A DNA stretch of 64,000 bases from Candidatus Brocadia sinica JPN1 (GCF_000949635.1 NZ_BAFN01000001.1:1426001-1490000); one strand, 5' to 3'. Numbered from the stretch's first letter, positions 45,289-54,650 are shown. A program made the numbers and translations. Notes: a model not told the origin generated them from the sequence alone.

Positions 45289-45810
45289 TTATAATATTTT
45301 TCTCAATAAGGTGCGTCTTTCATACTCTGAAACCTTTTCTTTATTGATAACTTCTTTTATTTTATGGGGATTTTTTATACCCTTCCATACACTCTTAGCA
45401 TCTTTTATGCTTATCGTAAGATTGCCAACCCTTAATCGCTTTTGCATCCTTCCTTGTTTGACCGAGATATTATTAATGTCATGGTAAGATATTTCCTTAA
45501 ATTTTCTTGAAAAAGGGCCTTTTCTAACCAAAACACCCTGATGTGTAATTACATATTTCGTTGTGTAAACGGATAGCATTTTATAAACAATGAAGAGTCC
45601 GCTGATTGACAACAGGCATAACCCCGTTATGGTATTGGTGCCAAATGAGGTAAAGGCCAGAAGAATCGAAATTGCAGAAATGGAAAACAATAGCCAGTAT
45701 TGCCGAACGCTTGGTTTGGAGGATTGAATAATTTGTGTTTCTGTGTTTTTAATAAAAACAGGTTCCTTATTGAGAGTTTTCACAGGTGTTTCTATAGTTT
45801 TAATTGACAT
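45289..45810 (-). CDS. Bacterial PH-domain (bPH_2/YdbS-like) membrane protein
   Basis: 173 residues with two membrane helices (YWLLFSISAISILLAFTSF, ITGLCLLSISGLFIVYKM) followed by a bPH_2 domain: KYVITHQGVLVRKGPFSRK, then ISYHDINNISVKQGRMQKRL and GNLTISIKD. Function of such proteins is poorly known; they likely bind membrane or partner proteins. The gene is upstream of the TPR gene on the same strand. Confidence 0.8.
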   Translation of the reverse strand: MSIKTIETPVKTLNKEPVFIKNTETQIIQSSKPSVRQYWLLFSISAISILLAFTSFGTNTITGLCLLSISGLFIVYKMLSVYTTKYVITHQGVLVRKGPFSRKFKEISYHDINNISVKQGRMQKRLRVGNLTISIKDAKSVWKGIKNPHKIKEVINKEKVSEYERRTLLRKIL

Positions 45811-46011
45811 TAGCTAACCTTCGGGTATATTCCTGAAACCTTCCCATCGATTTGAAGCAAATATCTTGCCAGGGTCTGTTCTTAACGGTTAAAATGCATT
45901 CTATCTCAAATTATAGGTAAGGAGGAAGGGTATGTCAAGGTAAATGCGGGGCAATCGTTGAGCGCTGTGCATACCGGGAACATAGGGAAAAACCTGAAAT
46001 GAAACGTTATA

Positions 46012-46686
46012 CTAGTGAAGTGGATAGAATGGTTTTATGTGGTGAAATATCCAGCTGCCAAAAAAGGCAAAACATAAGAGGGTTGCCCAGAAAGACTTTA
46101 AAAAGTCAGTATATTGGGTATTTTTTGTATAAAATTCAATCCCTTTTACGACAAGGGTAATTAGTGCCGGATTCATTAAAATATCGTTCGTGCCGGGAGG
46201 AGTAGTATTGCCAATATAATTGATAAGTATACCAATTGTAGCGCTGACAACCAAAGAGAGATACCGGTTTCCTTTCACAAGGGTGATACAAAAGATCACG
46301 AATGAATGCGATGCTATGGATTCTATTACTGCATAGAAACTCCTGTAAAATTCGTAAGAGGTAAGAAAGTAAGGGATGAGAAACATAAATAAGAGGGGAT
46401 CATTTTTCGAATCTTTTCTGTGCATCAGCAGGAAGAAAGAAATAGGGGCAATGAACTTAAGCACATCATTGTCGCTCCAATGACCAATATCGCCTAAAAA
46501 AATGCAGGCGACACCAATAGCCGTAGACAGGAATAAAAGTACTACTTCCCTGGAATTCCAGCTGATAACCCACCGAACTAAGAGAAAAACTAATGCTGAT
46601 TCGAATGCTGTAATACATTCTTTAAGCCAAAATACCTCGCCGTGGATATAAAGCAGGCCTTCAATAGTATCAAGTATAAGTTCCAT
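46012..46686 (-). CDS. Multi-pass membrane protein, unknown
   Basis: 224 residues with about six predicted membrane helices. No family motif recognised. A few charged loops (MHRKDSKND) separate helices. It lies alone on the minus strand between the PH-domain gene and the histidine kinase. Length and clean frame support a real gene. Confidence 0.6.
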   Translation of the reverse strand: MELILDTIEGLLYIHGEVFWLKECITAFESALVFLLVRWVISWNSREVVLLFLSTAIGVACIFLGDIGHWSDNDVLKFIAPISFFLLMHRKDSKNDPLLFMFLIPYFLTSYEFYRSFYAVIESIASHSFVIFCITLVKGNRYLSLVVSATIGILINYIGNTTPPGTNDILMNPALITLVVKGIEFYTKNTQYTDFLKSFWATLLCFAFFGSWIFHHIKPFYPLH

Positions 46687-47039
46687 GATAGTAAATCAAA
46701 AAGCTGTGACTGTAAACGACGCCGCATTATTACGTAGATTGACCTTGCTGAGAAAAATCCTTATTTAAATATCTATCTGAAAGCAGGGATTACGGAAGGG
46801 TTACAATTCCAGATAGTTACGATGTTAAAAGAGCTCATTATTTTACTACCTATTTCCAAAATTTAAAATGAATTTTTTGCGCTTCTTGGGTTCGGCCACC
46901 TACAATTCGACGCAATTTCCGCAAATTGCCTGTATCTCCCCCCCCTATCATTCGGCGAGCTTTCGACTGGACTCACGCCGAAGACTCACAACGAAATCCC
47001 CCCTTGCGAAGGCGGAAGGAAAGGTGGTCATAACTTGTC
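46687..47039. other. Intergenic region with C-rich element
   Basis: Upstream of the membrane-protein gene and downstream of the histidine-kinase stop. It holds a C-run near 46938-46948, then TTCGGCGAGC and CACGCCGAAG, which pair weakly, and TCCCCCCTTGCGAAGGCGG, typical of the dispersed C/G elements in this window. No coding sequence supported. Confidence 0.5.
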
Positions 47040-48467
47040 TTATGCTGCGTATTTTGGCTGTTGCAGGGGTATTGTAATGATGAATTTACTTCCAACGTTT
47101 ACCGTACTTTCAACTTTAATGGACCCATGATGAAGATGAACAATATGCTTGACGATGGAAAGTCCCAGCCCCGTTCCACCCATTTCCCGTGAACGGGCCG
47201 GGTCAACACGGTAAAATCTCTCGAAAATACGTGGGATATGCTCTTGCGGAATGCCAATACCAGTGTCTAATATTTCAAACCGGACGGATTTATTGACGAG
47301 TTCAACCTTCAAACCTATTCGGCCACCTTTCGGGGTATATTTTATTGCATTGTCGAGTAAGTTGGTCAGCAACTGGCGCAAGAGGTATTCATTTGTTTCT
47401 ATTGCCGGTATGCGATGGGGTATATCCAGCTCAAAAGTTTGGTTTTTTCCCACACAGTGCTCCTGATACTGTAAAAAAATATTGTCTATACAAGGATGTA
47501 TATCCAATGTGTGAAGTTCTATCTTTAAATCGTGGGAGTCCAGCCTGGATAGTTCTAAAATATCTTTGATCAGATTGTCGAGTCTCTGTGTGTGTTTCAT
47601 GATAATAGTAAGAAATTCTTGTGTATCTTCACGTCGCAGTACCTTATTTTCGAGTAATGTTTCTACATATCCCTTAATAGAGGTAAGGGGGGTCCTGAGT
47701 TCGTGGGACACATTGGCAACGAATTCCCTGCGGGTATTTTCCAGTTTTCGCAGTTCGGTAATATCGTGGAAAACCATGAGTATTCCGTATGTATTTTTAT
47801 CGATCTGGATTGGAGAAAGATGTGTTTGCAGTAATTTTTTTTCGGGCGAAGGAATCTCGATTTCGGATGTTCTGGTTGCTTGAATTTTGATTATTTCTCT
47901 GACCAAATTGCACAGTTTTTCATTTCTTATCTTTTCCCACAAATAGTCTTTATCCAAAACAACCTTTGATATGCCAAACATGGTTTTTGCTGCATTGTTG
48001 ATGAGGATAATTCGTTCCTCCAGGTCTGTGGTAATAATGGCATCACCCATGTGAGCCATGATAGCGTCCAGTTTATTTTTATCATCCAGGATCGTTTGCA
48101 TCCTGGATTGAAGCTCAATGCCCATAGTATTGATTGCATTTGCCAGGTCTCCCATTTCATCTGAAGAAGCGATCTCTGCTTTTCGTGCAAAATTGCCGCG
48201 TGCAAAATTTTGCGCTATTCGAGTAATATTTAACAGGGGAGATGTATTTATTCTCAAGAGGACAAAACCAATGACCAAGGTTATCGCAAAGGTAAGGAGT
48301 ATGTATAAAATAATTGTTTTGATATCAGACTCCGGACTTCCGGTTAATTGATTCGAGTAATGCCCTTTTATGACCTTGCTCACAAAATATCCTATGAGCG
48401 CCAAACCTAGGGATAAAAGGGAGATAAAACTGGTAAAAATTTTCCAAAATAATTTATTTTTAAACAT
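47040..48467 (-). CDS. PhoR-like sensor histidine kinase
   Basis: 475 residues: two membrane helices (about 11-30 and 51-72) with a short loop of ~20 residues between them, HAMP (about 73-125), PAS (about 135-235), HisKA with the phosphorylated His 255 in NVSHELRTPLTS, and an HATPase with NLLDNAIKYT, DTGIGIP and GGTGLGLSIV. The tiny extracytoplasmic loop suggests sensing through the membrane or a partner, as in PhoR. It lies directly downstream (6 bp) of the response regulator gene. Phosphate-uptake genes are not nearby, so the signal is unproven. Confidence 0.9.
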   Translation of the reverse strand: MFKNKLFWKIFTSFISLLSLGLALIGYFVSKVIKGHYSNQLTGSPESDIKTIILYILLTFAITLVIGFVLLRINTSPLLNITRIAQNFARGNFARKAEIASSDEMGDLANAINTMGIELQSRMQTILDDKNKLDAIMAHMGDAIITTDLEERIILINNAAKTMFGISKVVLDKDYLWEKIRNEKLCNLVREIIKIQATRTSEIEIPSPEKKLLQTHLSPIQIDKNTYGILMVFHDITELRKLENTRREFVANVSHELRTPLTSIKGYVETLLENKVLRREDTQEFLTIIMKHTQRLDNLIKDILELSRLDSHDLKIELHTLDIHPCIDNIFLQYQEHCVGKNQTFELDIPHRIPAIETNEYLLRQLLTNLLDNAIKYTPKGGRIGLKVELVNKSVRFEILDTGIGIPQEHIPRIFERFYRVDPARSREMGGTGLGLSIVKHIVHLHHGSIKVESTVNVGSKFIITIPLQQPKYAA

Positions 48468-48473
48468 GCTGAT

Positions 48474-49157
48474 TTATTCCCTGAATTTGTAACCAATTCC
48501 CCGTATCGTGATTATACGGTTTGCAAAGGCCTTTAATTTTTTCCTTAGAGAAGCGACATGTACATCAATCGTCCGGTCAATGACAAATGTCTCAGAGCCA
48601 GAAACTGCATCGAGTAATTGATCCCGTGTAAATACTCGCCCTGGCTTGCTGGCGAGTTGGTGAAGCAGCTTGAATTCTGTAAGGGTCAGTGGAATGGGTT
48701 CATTCTTTATGGTCACCTCATGTTTATACAAGTCGATGATAAGGTCACCTATCGCAATATAATCTTTTGCTGTCGAAACAGTTTTTGTTCGCCTGAGGAC
48801 TGCCTGTACGCGCGCCACGAGTTCTTTTGGGCTAAAGGGCTTTGTCATATAATCGTCGGCGCCCAGTTTTAAGCCCATCGTTATATCGGCCTCCTCCCCT
48901 TTTGCCGTTAACATTACAATGGCAGTGTTAGCAAGTTCCTGATCTGCCTTTAATTTCTTGCATACCTCAAGACCATCAATTCCGGGTAACATGAGGTCTA
49001 ATATGACAAGCTCCGGCCTTTCTTTTCTGGCCAGGAACAACGCATCTTCACCATTAAAGGCAGATATTACTTTATAACCGTCTTTTTCAAGGTGATAGCG
49101 GATTAATTTTACGAGGTCTTGCTCGTCATCTACAACAAGGATCTTTTCTTTTGACAT
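48474..49157 (-). CDS. PhoB-like OmpR-family response regulator
   Basis: 227 residues: receiver domain with acidic pocket (VVDDEQD), phosphorylated Asp in LVILDLMLPG, Thr in MLTAKG and Lys in MTKPFSPKEL, followed by a winged helix DNA-binding domain (TLTEFKLLHQLASKPGRVFTRDQL, VDVHVASLRKKL-type sequence). It is upstream of its kinase on the same strand, 6 bp apart. Likely autoregulated. Phosphate control is the default guess from similarity to PhoB. Confidence 0.93.
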   Translation of the reverse strand: MSKEKILVVDDEQDLVKLIRYHLEKDGYKVISAFNGEDALFLARKERPELVILDLMLPGIDGLEVCKKLKADQELANTAIVMLTAKGEEADITMGLKLGADDYMTKPFSPKELVARVQAVLRRTKTVSTAKDYIAIGDLIIDLYKHEVTIKNEPIPLTLTEFKLLHQLASKPGRVFTRDQLLDAVSGSETFVIDRTIDVHVASLRKKLKAFANRIITIRGIGYKFRE

Positions 49158-49229
49158 GGGAGTATCTTATGCCTCAATTCAGTAACAATCTGCTCAATGC
49201 ATTTTTCTGCCTCTTGCCTTCAACTTCTA

Positions 49230-49511
49230 TCAGTTTTTCTTCAGACTTCTTAAATCAGATGCATTAATAGCTAATTCCTTATCTATTTTTTCCTTATTTT
49301 CATAATAATAGGAAAGTGCATCATAGACTTGTGGAAGGGTAAGGTGAGAAAACTCTTTTACCAGCTCTTCTGGCGTCATACCCTGCCTGAGGACATAAAA
49401 TACAACAGACCGTACGGGAAACTTGGTGCCAGCAATGACTGGGCTTCCGCCGCAATGGGTTTTAAGAGAAACAATGTAGGGATGTTTTTTTGTTTTCTAT
49501 GTTAGGGGCAT
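49230..49511 (-). pseudogene. DUF433-family gene with early nonsense codon
   Basis: On the minus strand AAGGA precedes ATG 49511, then CCC CTA ACA and an in-frame TAG as codon 5. After it the frame is perfect DUF433: HPYIVSLKTHCGG, SPVIAGTKFPVRSVVFYVL, RQGMTPEELVKEFSHLTL, PQVYDALSYYYENKEKID, ending in TGA at 49230. A CAG-to-TAG change would explain it. No other ATG lies between. It may be silent or restart at a rare codon. Confidence 0.7.
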
Positions 49512-49555
49512 AAAGATTTTCCTTATATAAAGACCTTAATATAATTACCGTCAAA

Positions 49556-49962
49556 TTATGAAAACACCGTATTCAAATAAACTGCAAAGATTGAATATTT
49601 TCCATTGAGGATAGTTTCATTCAATATTTCCTCTCCCCACACTTCTGCAATAATCCGTTCAATCCGCGTTTCAGCCTCTTGCCGTAAGAGTCGCACGCCT
49701 TCCAATATCTCCATCTCCTTATCAAGTTTGGCGCGGAGCAGTATTACTTTCCCTCGTCCCCACAATGTGCCAAATTCGATGAGTCCGCCAAAATCTTTAT
49801 CGCCAGAAAGTAATATCAAATCGTACCTTTCAGAATATTCTAAAATCTTTAGATCATCGCACCCGGCAAGTTCTACTTCCGGAATAAAGAGAATCTCAAA
49901 GCCTGCTTTGCGTAGTTCGTTGATAATGCCAATATGGATATTTCATCTGCAAGTATTTTTAT
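49556..49962 (-). pseudogene. DUF5615 PIN-like toxin, frameshifted and start-less
   Basis: Sense begins at ATA (49962) right after the DUF433 stop: KILADE, matching the DUF5615 start, then one base is missing near 49941 (GATGAAATATCC, where GATGAAAATATCC would keep frame). From there the frame reads HIGIINELRKAGFEILFIPE, then LILLSGDKDFGGLI and an intact tail to 49556. Part of it (87 residues from 49819) could still be translated but lacks the first acidic site. Confidence 0.75.
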
Positions 49963-49964
49963 GG

Positions 49965-50210
49965 TTACTCTTTGTTTACAAAAACATTTACCTCTTCTCC
50001 CTGGAATTGTCTTGCGGCAAAATCCAGAGCCGCATCTAATCCTTCTTCCGTCGGTGTTGGATAACCTCGAAGGATTTCCTCTCGGGTCATGCCTGAAGCA
50101 ATATTTTGCAGTATCAGGGCCACAGATATTCTTGTACCCTTAATGATAGGCTTGCCATTAAGAATGTTTGGATCGCATACGATGAGACTTTTTTGTTGGT
50201 GACCATTCAT
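49965..50210 (-). CDS. DUF433-family antitoxin
   Basis: 81 residues: LIVCDPNILNGKPIIKGTRI, then ASGMTREEILRGYPTPTEEGL and DAALDFAARQ, the DUF433 core. AGGAGAG lies upstream of the ATG. The partner toxin directly downstream is broken, so this antitoxin is presumably free or now a lone regulator. Confidence 0.88.
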   Translation of the reverse strand: MNGHQQKSLIVCDPNILNGKPIIKGTRISVALILQNIASGMTREEILRGYPTPTEEGLDAALDFAARQFQGEEVNVFVNKE

Positions 50211-50407
50211 TTCTCTCCTTAAAAACTTTTATACTGTAAATTTGTTAGCTAAAGATATTCTATTCATTTCTCAATATTTTAACAATAAATGGTTCGTGCG
50301 CGTTTCCGCCTCTTGCCTGTTTACAAATAGGACGCTGAGCGTTGCTTCTACCGATTCATATCGTCTTCAATAAAAACCGGGAAGATGTCCAAATTGTTTT
50401 AAAAACT

Positions 50408-51148
50408 TCACTTTGTTTCAATCCACTCAATCAGTGACATTATCGAGTTCCACCCACTCTCTACAGTGTTATAATCAACAGGTTGAGTAACGCCACTATC
50501 GTCTCGATATGATAGTTCACCCCTGTGAGCGATCTTGTTCCGGCATCTAAATAGGTGGTCGATGTCCTTATATTGGTCGGGGTGGTTGGCGCGAAAACTC
50601 CTGCTAAACGCCTCTTCAGCAATCCCTAATTTCAGGACGCCAAGCTGCCCCATGCGTCCAGGGGCGCCCTTGCTAACAAATACTAGTGGGCATTTCTCAA
50701 CTATATTTCCAAGATGGTCAGTCCACTTGGCGTTCTGAAAGACACGATGTTTAGATGGTAGTTCCATCAAAAAAGGCGTTTTTCAAATGGAATTTGAAAA
50801 ATCGTATCAATCGATTGATCGCTTTACAGGCTGCATCACCATATTGTTCAATTCTCTTGTCAAAGTATGCAGCCTGTATAGTGTAGTCTTTTTGGCCCTT
50901 TTCGTCAGGTATGATCGCTGGTGGTTTCTCATCTTCATCTTTTGAAACACTTACCATAGCTCGGCGGAGCACGTAAGTCCAATATGCGTCTTTGGCCCCT
51001 TCGCCCGTTCTGATGAATCTACCACGAGTTGCACAGCAACATCGAACTCCCCAATAGTGCAGTCAAGACGGATAACTTGATCTTCCGGCCATCTAACCAG
51101 ACACTGTCCTGGCAGATCAACTTCAAAGCGTGCAAATAGTTTACTCAT
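50408..51148 (-). pseudogene. Hypothetical gene with HEPN-like C-terminus, two frameshifts
   Basis: Three overlapping minus-strand frames (51148-50951, 50972-50751, 50770-50408) read as one ~245-residue protein if two single-base shifts are corrected, one at a GGGG run near 51000 and one at T6 near 50770. The merged product begins SKLFARFEVDLPGQCLVRW and ends with a helical domain with FRCRNKIAHRGEL; RNKIAH fits the R-x4-6-H motif of HEPN ribonucleases. Both shifts are at homopolymers, so sequencing error is possible. Function unknown; HEPN proteins are often part of antiviral systems. Confidence 0.6.
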
Positions 51149-51237
51149 GCTCTTTTCTCAGCGTTTAACACTCCAGTTGTACAACCTTGCTTCAGCAAAG
51201 TTGGAAGGCGAACCCGGCCCAAAGTTCTAAATTTCTA

Positions 51238-52254
51238 TCATTTCCCATATAAATCAGATCTCTTAACATTAGTAATGTTTTTGTTTTCGCAGTATTTCTT
51301 TATTGTTTCAACAGTCCAATCATCTGCTCTTGGATCTATTCTCACTGCTTCAATAAAACCATCCTCCATTGATGTATAAATAATTTGCCTTTTGTTTAAA
51401 AACAATTCTAATAGTTTTCTATTTAACATTTTAATATTAATCATATCTTCTAATAATTCCGTCTGTTTTTCAGAAGATGCGCCAAATAAAAAACCACCTT
51501 CTTTTTCAAACCCACGTAATATTCCATGGTGTAAAAAGGCAGATCTCAATTTCCCATAAAGACGTTTAATAAATTCAACATGATTGTTAACATTATTTCC
51601 CGTCAGTAAATCTTTAACAAGCTTTTCTATTTCGGATATACGGCTTGTTTCATGCTTCTTACTTATTTTTGTTCCACATTCTTCGCAGGCAATATTACCA
51701 TTACAAATTATCTGAGAGGCATTTGCTAATTGATCAATTGAAGATAAATAAAGCATCATATAAAGGGTATATTTTAAGTGAAAATTTGGAAGTCTTTCAA
51801 TCTCTTGAGCCCATGTGTAAGTGTTAAGAGAATTATCAAATTTCTTGAAATCCTCGTTCTTCAGTTTTTGCATCAACATACGATAACTTGCTACTCGACT
51901 AATAGGGCTTCTATCAGATACAAGTCCATGAATAATAGTGGGATCGTAAAATATATTACACTTATAATCATCATATAAGTCTTCAAAGTTATTATACTGT
52001 TCGATATCTTCCGTTAAATATTCAACTGGGAGGCCTGTAGCAAGCCATATTAAGTTTAGTAGTCTTTGCACATTTTTATAATAATTATTTTCATTTATTT
52101 CTTCTTCTGTCTCTAAATATAAACAAGTCGGACCTAAATTATTTGATGAAGTAATATTTTTTGAGTATCTACCAGCAAATACTACAGACCTTTTGATGTC
52201 TGAGTCTCTTAAAGGTATTATTTCATATTGAACTGGTCGTTCGAACAATCTCAT
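51238..52254 (-). CDS. Hypothetical protein, ApeA-like HEPN features
   Basis: 338 residues, intact. No full-length family recognised. A CEECG pair at about residue 190 could bind zinc. Further on YGKLRSAFLHHG fits the R-S-x-x-x-H signature of ApeA-type HEPN domains at the C-terminal third. The gene overlaps the tail of the degraded MT-A70 gene; ATG 52254 lies in what was the methyltransferase's end. Neighbours (R-M genes, toxin genes) suggest a defence role, which is inference. AT-rich compared with the MT-A70 fragment. Confidence 0.6.
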   Translation of the reverse strand: MRLFERPVQYEIIPLRDSDIKRSVVFAGRYSKNITSSNNLGPTCLYLETEEEINENNYYKNVQRLLNLIWLATGLPVEYLTEDIEQYNNFEDLYDDYKCNIFYDPTIIHGLVSDRSPISRVASYRMLMQKLKNEDFKKFDNSLNTYTWAQEIERLPNFHLKYTLYMMLYLSSIDQLANASQIICNGNIACEECGTKISKKHETSRISEIEKLVKDLLTGNNVNNHVEFIKRLYGKLRSAFLHHGILRGFEKEGGFLFGASSEKQTELLEDMINIKMLNRKLLELFLNKRQIIYTSMEDGFIEAVRIDPRADDWTVETIKKYCENKNITNVKRSDLYGK

Positions 52255-52323
52255 CTGGGCTGCAATATGGCCTTTTCTTCGGGCAACTCCATGTAAACTG
52301 TTTTCCTCCGCATCTTCGTTTCC

Positions 52324-52924
52324 TCACTGATCCCATTCCTCCCGCCTGAATCTGACGAACAACTCCAGGTAATGACCGGGCGAGCAGTTTTCGATAAGAT
52401 CGTAGATCTGATTTGGTTTTCGTGAATGCTCCCTCTTCCGGGATGAGATGATGTTTACCTGAGTCCGCCCCGGTTGAAGCGTTCTCATATGCCCGCGAAC
52501 ACCAAACAAGACGAGTTCTGTAACATTTCGAAAATAGAATCCACCCCCCCCGGCCGTCAGGACCTCCGTCCTTCCTGATCTTATACCAGACGATGTTGGT
52601 TTTGTAAGTAAAACCCCAACGTTTCATAGCCTCGAGGCCTTCGGCGAGCAAGGCATTTGGAACCCAGAGATAAAGATGCGAGTTCGCAGCGGCAACTTGA
52701 GACACCGGAATTTCGCAAATCTCTTCAATGGTCATTGTCGGATAGCGAAGGAGTCTCTGGTGCTCTGGCGCCATCTTCCCGGTGCGGTTCTCGAAACGCC
52801 AGGGAGGGTCAGCCAGAATAGTTGAATAAAGGCCACAGGCCTTAGACATGGAATCCTGTGCTGCCGTGGGCTGAGTAATATTAATAATCTTCTGCATAAA
52901 GATTTCTTCTGATTCCAAAGACAA
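52324..52924 (-). pseudogene. MT-A70 adenine methyltransferase with G8-tract frameshift
   Basis: The first part is a clear MT-A70 N6-adenine methyltransferase: ILADPPWRFENRTG holds the DPPW catalytic motif, with ANSHLYLWVPNALL and GFTYKTNIVWYK. Near 52554-52561 (C8 on the plus strand, G8 on the coding strand) the sense jumps frame: GGFYFRNVTELVLFG, then RKREHSRKPNQIYDLIEN and HYLELFVRFRREEWDQ. With seven G it would be in frame. The frame then meets TGA at 52324 where relatives have Trp and continue about 25 residues. Could be phase-variable, decayed or a sequencing artefact. Confidence 0.8.
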
Positions 52925-53081
52925 GAAGAGGACATCCGGCGCCGCCTCCGCCTTGAATTCTCGGAAGAAGTTTAGGCATATGTGTGGTCGAGTGGCTCCT
53001 TATGATGCCCCACAACCAAGACTATCAAAAATCTCCTGCAACCCTATTTCAAGTGCAACCCGGTTCTTGAAACAATCAACT

Positions 53082-53306
53082 TTAAATGCTTTTATTACGA
53101 TTTTTGATGGATTCTACACCAGAATTTAACTTAACAATTTTATCCCACAGTATCTTGCTACCATCTGAACTGCAAAACTCATCCATGAATTGCTTGGTAA
53201 ATTTATTCACAACCTTTACATACTCTGCCAAGAATTCTTCATTCTTTTCCTTTGCTTTCATCAATTTCGCACAATTTTTTGGTTTAAGGTTTGATATTTG
53301 ATGCAT
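53082..53306 (-). CDS. Small hypothetical protein
   Basis: 74 residues, lysine- and glutamate-rich, predicted helical. No family recognised. Overlaps the previous gene's end by 23 nt, so may be coupled to it. Could be a fragment of a larger decayed protein. Confidence 0.4.
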   Translation of the reverse strand: MHQISNLKPKNCAKLMKAKEKNEEFLAEYVKVVNKFTKQFMDEFCSSDGSKILWDKIVKLNSGVESIKNRNKSI

Positions 53307-53586
53307 ACATTGTATTGAGAATGGCTTCGTACCAATTTATGTGATTTCCTATTTTACCTTCGACCAATCGTAATTCTTTCGCTGTTAGTTTCCTTTCCAA
53401 TTCCTGTTCTGCAACGTTTTGAACATCTTCAATGTAGAGCCAGGGTAACCAATTAAAGTAGTTTGAATTTGCGAATTTGTTTGTTTGCGTGTGCCGTAAG
53501 TCATTCCTAACGTCAGAATATTTTTGATTTTGTCTTTTATAATTTTCTAAATGTGAATTATTCCCTTTCCACAACAATGAGGACAC
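53284..53586 (-). CDS. Small hypothetical protein
   Basis: 100 residues at most. The stretch YFNWLPWLYIEDVQNVAE and GNHINWYEAILNTM looks like real coding sequence. The first ~40 residues overlap the previous gene and may not be translated; a later start is possible. No family recognised. Confidence 0.45.
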   Translation of the reverse strand: MSSLLWKGNNSHLENYKRQNQKYSDVRNDLRHTQTNKFANSNYFNWLPWLYIEDVQNVAEQELERKLTAKELRLVEGKIGNHINWYEAILNTMYASNIKP

Positions 53587-53807
53587 TGTTTTTCTTTAAC
53601 CTGTTTTATATTTTTGAATGATGCCCACCATACTCCTTCTTCCCAACGCCAATCTTCAAAACTTTTGAATTCTTTGATTGGGATTTTCATTTTCTTCGCA
53701 AAACTTTTAAGTGCTTGTTTTTGGGTGGCCGCTTTAACATATTCTTGCCCCCAATCATCTATTTCAGCGTATCTGAGTTTGTAATTTATTTCAAAAGTTT
53801 TTTTCAT
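53547..53807 (-). CDS. Small hypothetical protein with CxxC zinc-binding-like end
   Basis: 86 residues beginning KKTFEINYKLRYAEIDDWGQ and ending CPHCCGKGIIHI, where CPHCxGKG resembles one zinc finger strand of DnaJ-type proteins. No wider family recognised. First of three overlapping small genes downstream of the TdeIII-like gene on the same strand. Confidence 0.45.
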   Translation of the reverse strand: MKKTFEINYKLRYAEIDDWGQEYVKAATQKQALKSFAKKMKIPIKEFKSFEDWRWEEGVWWASFKNIKQVKEKQCPHCCGKGIIHI

Positions 53808-53832
53808 ATCAGTATAAATATGTTTTTAAAAA

Positions 53833-54576
53833 CTAAACTATTAATGATTTTAGTTCTATCATTCGTTCAACATTATATTCACCGTCTTTAAAAATGGACT
53901 GATTAAATTTTCTTGTTAAACGATTGTTATTTTTTACTTTTTGACTAATGCTTGTTTTGTTGCTGATTAATTCAATTTCGCTAATCAAATTCCATTCTGT
54001 TAGATATTGGATGTAATCATTTTTGCCGGTTGTTTTATTTGTGCTATTATTTAAAAACTCATACTTTTCAGCAAATTGAGGAGTAGCAATTCTATTGATA
54101 ATATCTATCAATTGTTGCATTGTGTCAGTATCTCCTGAAAGAAAGTCCCATAATTCAGATGCTAATAGGAATTCATTTTCTGAAAAATATTTTCTAAATC
54201 CCACACAATAATCCATAAATCTTTGTTTATCATATCCTGTTGGCGTATCACTCAAAGGATCGAAAGGGAATGCCAAAAAATATCGAATAACTTTGTCTGG
54301 ATAAATATTTTTTAATGCTATTTTTGCTTCTAAAACTTTCTCTTTTTCAACTTTAAAAACACCTTTATTGGGTTTAACTGTTTTTAATTCAATGCATACG
54401 ATTTGCTCATCGTCTTGGAAATAAACATCTGCGATAAAATCAGTTGCATCCATAGTGGGTATTTCGCGAATTGAACATTCGTCATTTTCTTGGTTTAAAT
54501 CAGGTTTGCTGTACCCGTTTGTTAATTCTGTAATGATTCTATTGATTATACTTTTCTGATTTATAGAAATTTTCAA
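53833..54576 (-). CDS. TdeIII-like type II restriction endonuclease
   Basis: 247 residues from a TTG at 54576; the same frame is open to about 54728 (preceding residues include FLEKTAHILCGGEKKEF), so the true start may be upstream. The core DATDFIADVYF, then VCIELKTVKPNKGVFKVEKE and RYFLAFPFDPLSD resembles TdeIII-family enzymes, with a PD-(D/E)XK site formed by the Asp and the E-L-K. No matching C5 or N4 methyltransferase is seen nearby except the broken MT-A70 gene. Such an unprotected enzyme should be toxic unless inactive. Family recall is not certain. Confidence 0.6.
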   Translation of the reverse strand: MKISINQKSIINRIITELTNGYSKPDLNQENDECSIREIPTMDATDFIADVYFQDDEQIVCIELKTVKPNKGVFKVEKEKVLEAKIALKNIYPDKVIRYFLAFPFDPLSDTPTGYDKQRFMDYCVGFRKYFSENEFLLASELWDFLSGDTDTMQQLIDIINRIATPQFAEKYEFLNNSTNKTTGKNDYIQYLTEWNLISEIELISNKTSISQKVKNNNRLTRKFNQSIFKDGEYNVERMIELKSLIV

Positions 54577-54650
54577 ACCAGTTCTTTTGTTTGCCGTAAA
54601 TTCCTTTTTCTCGCCACCGCAAAGAATATGAGCGGTTTTTTCTAAAAATG

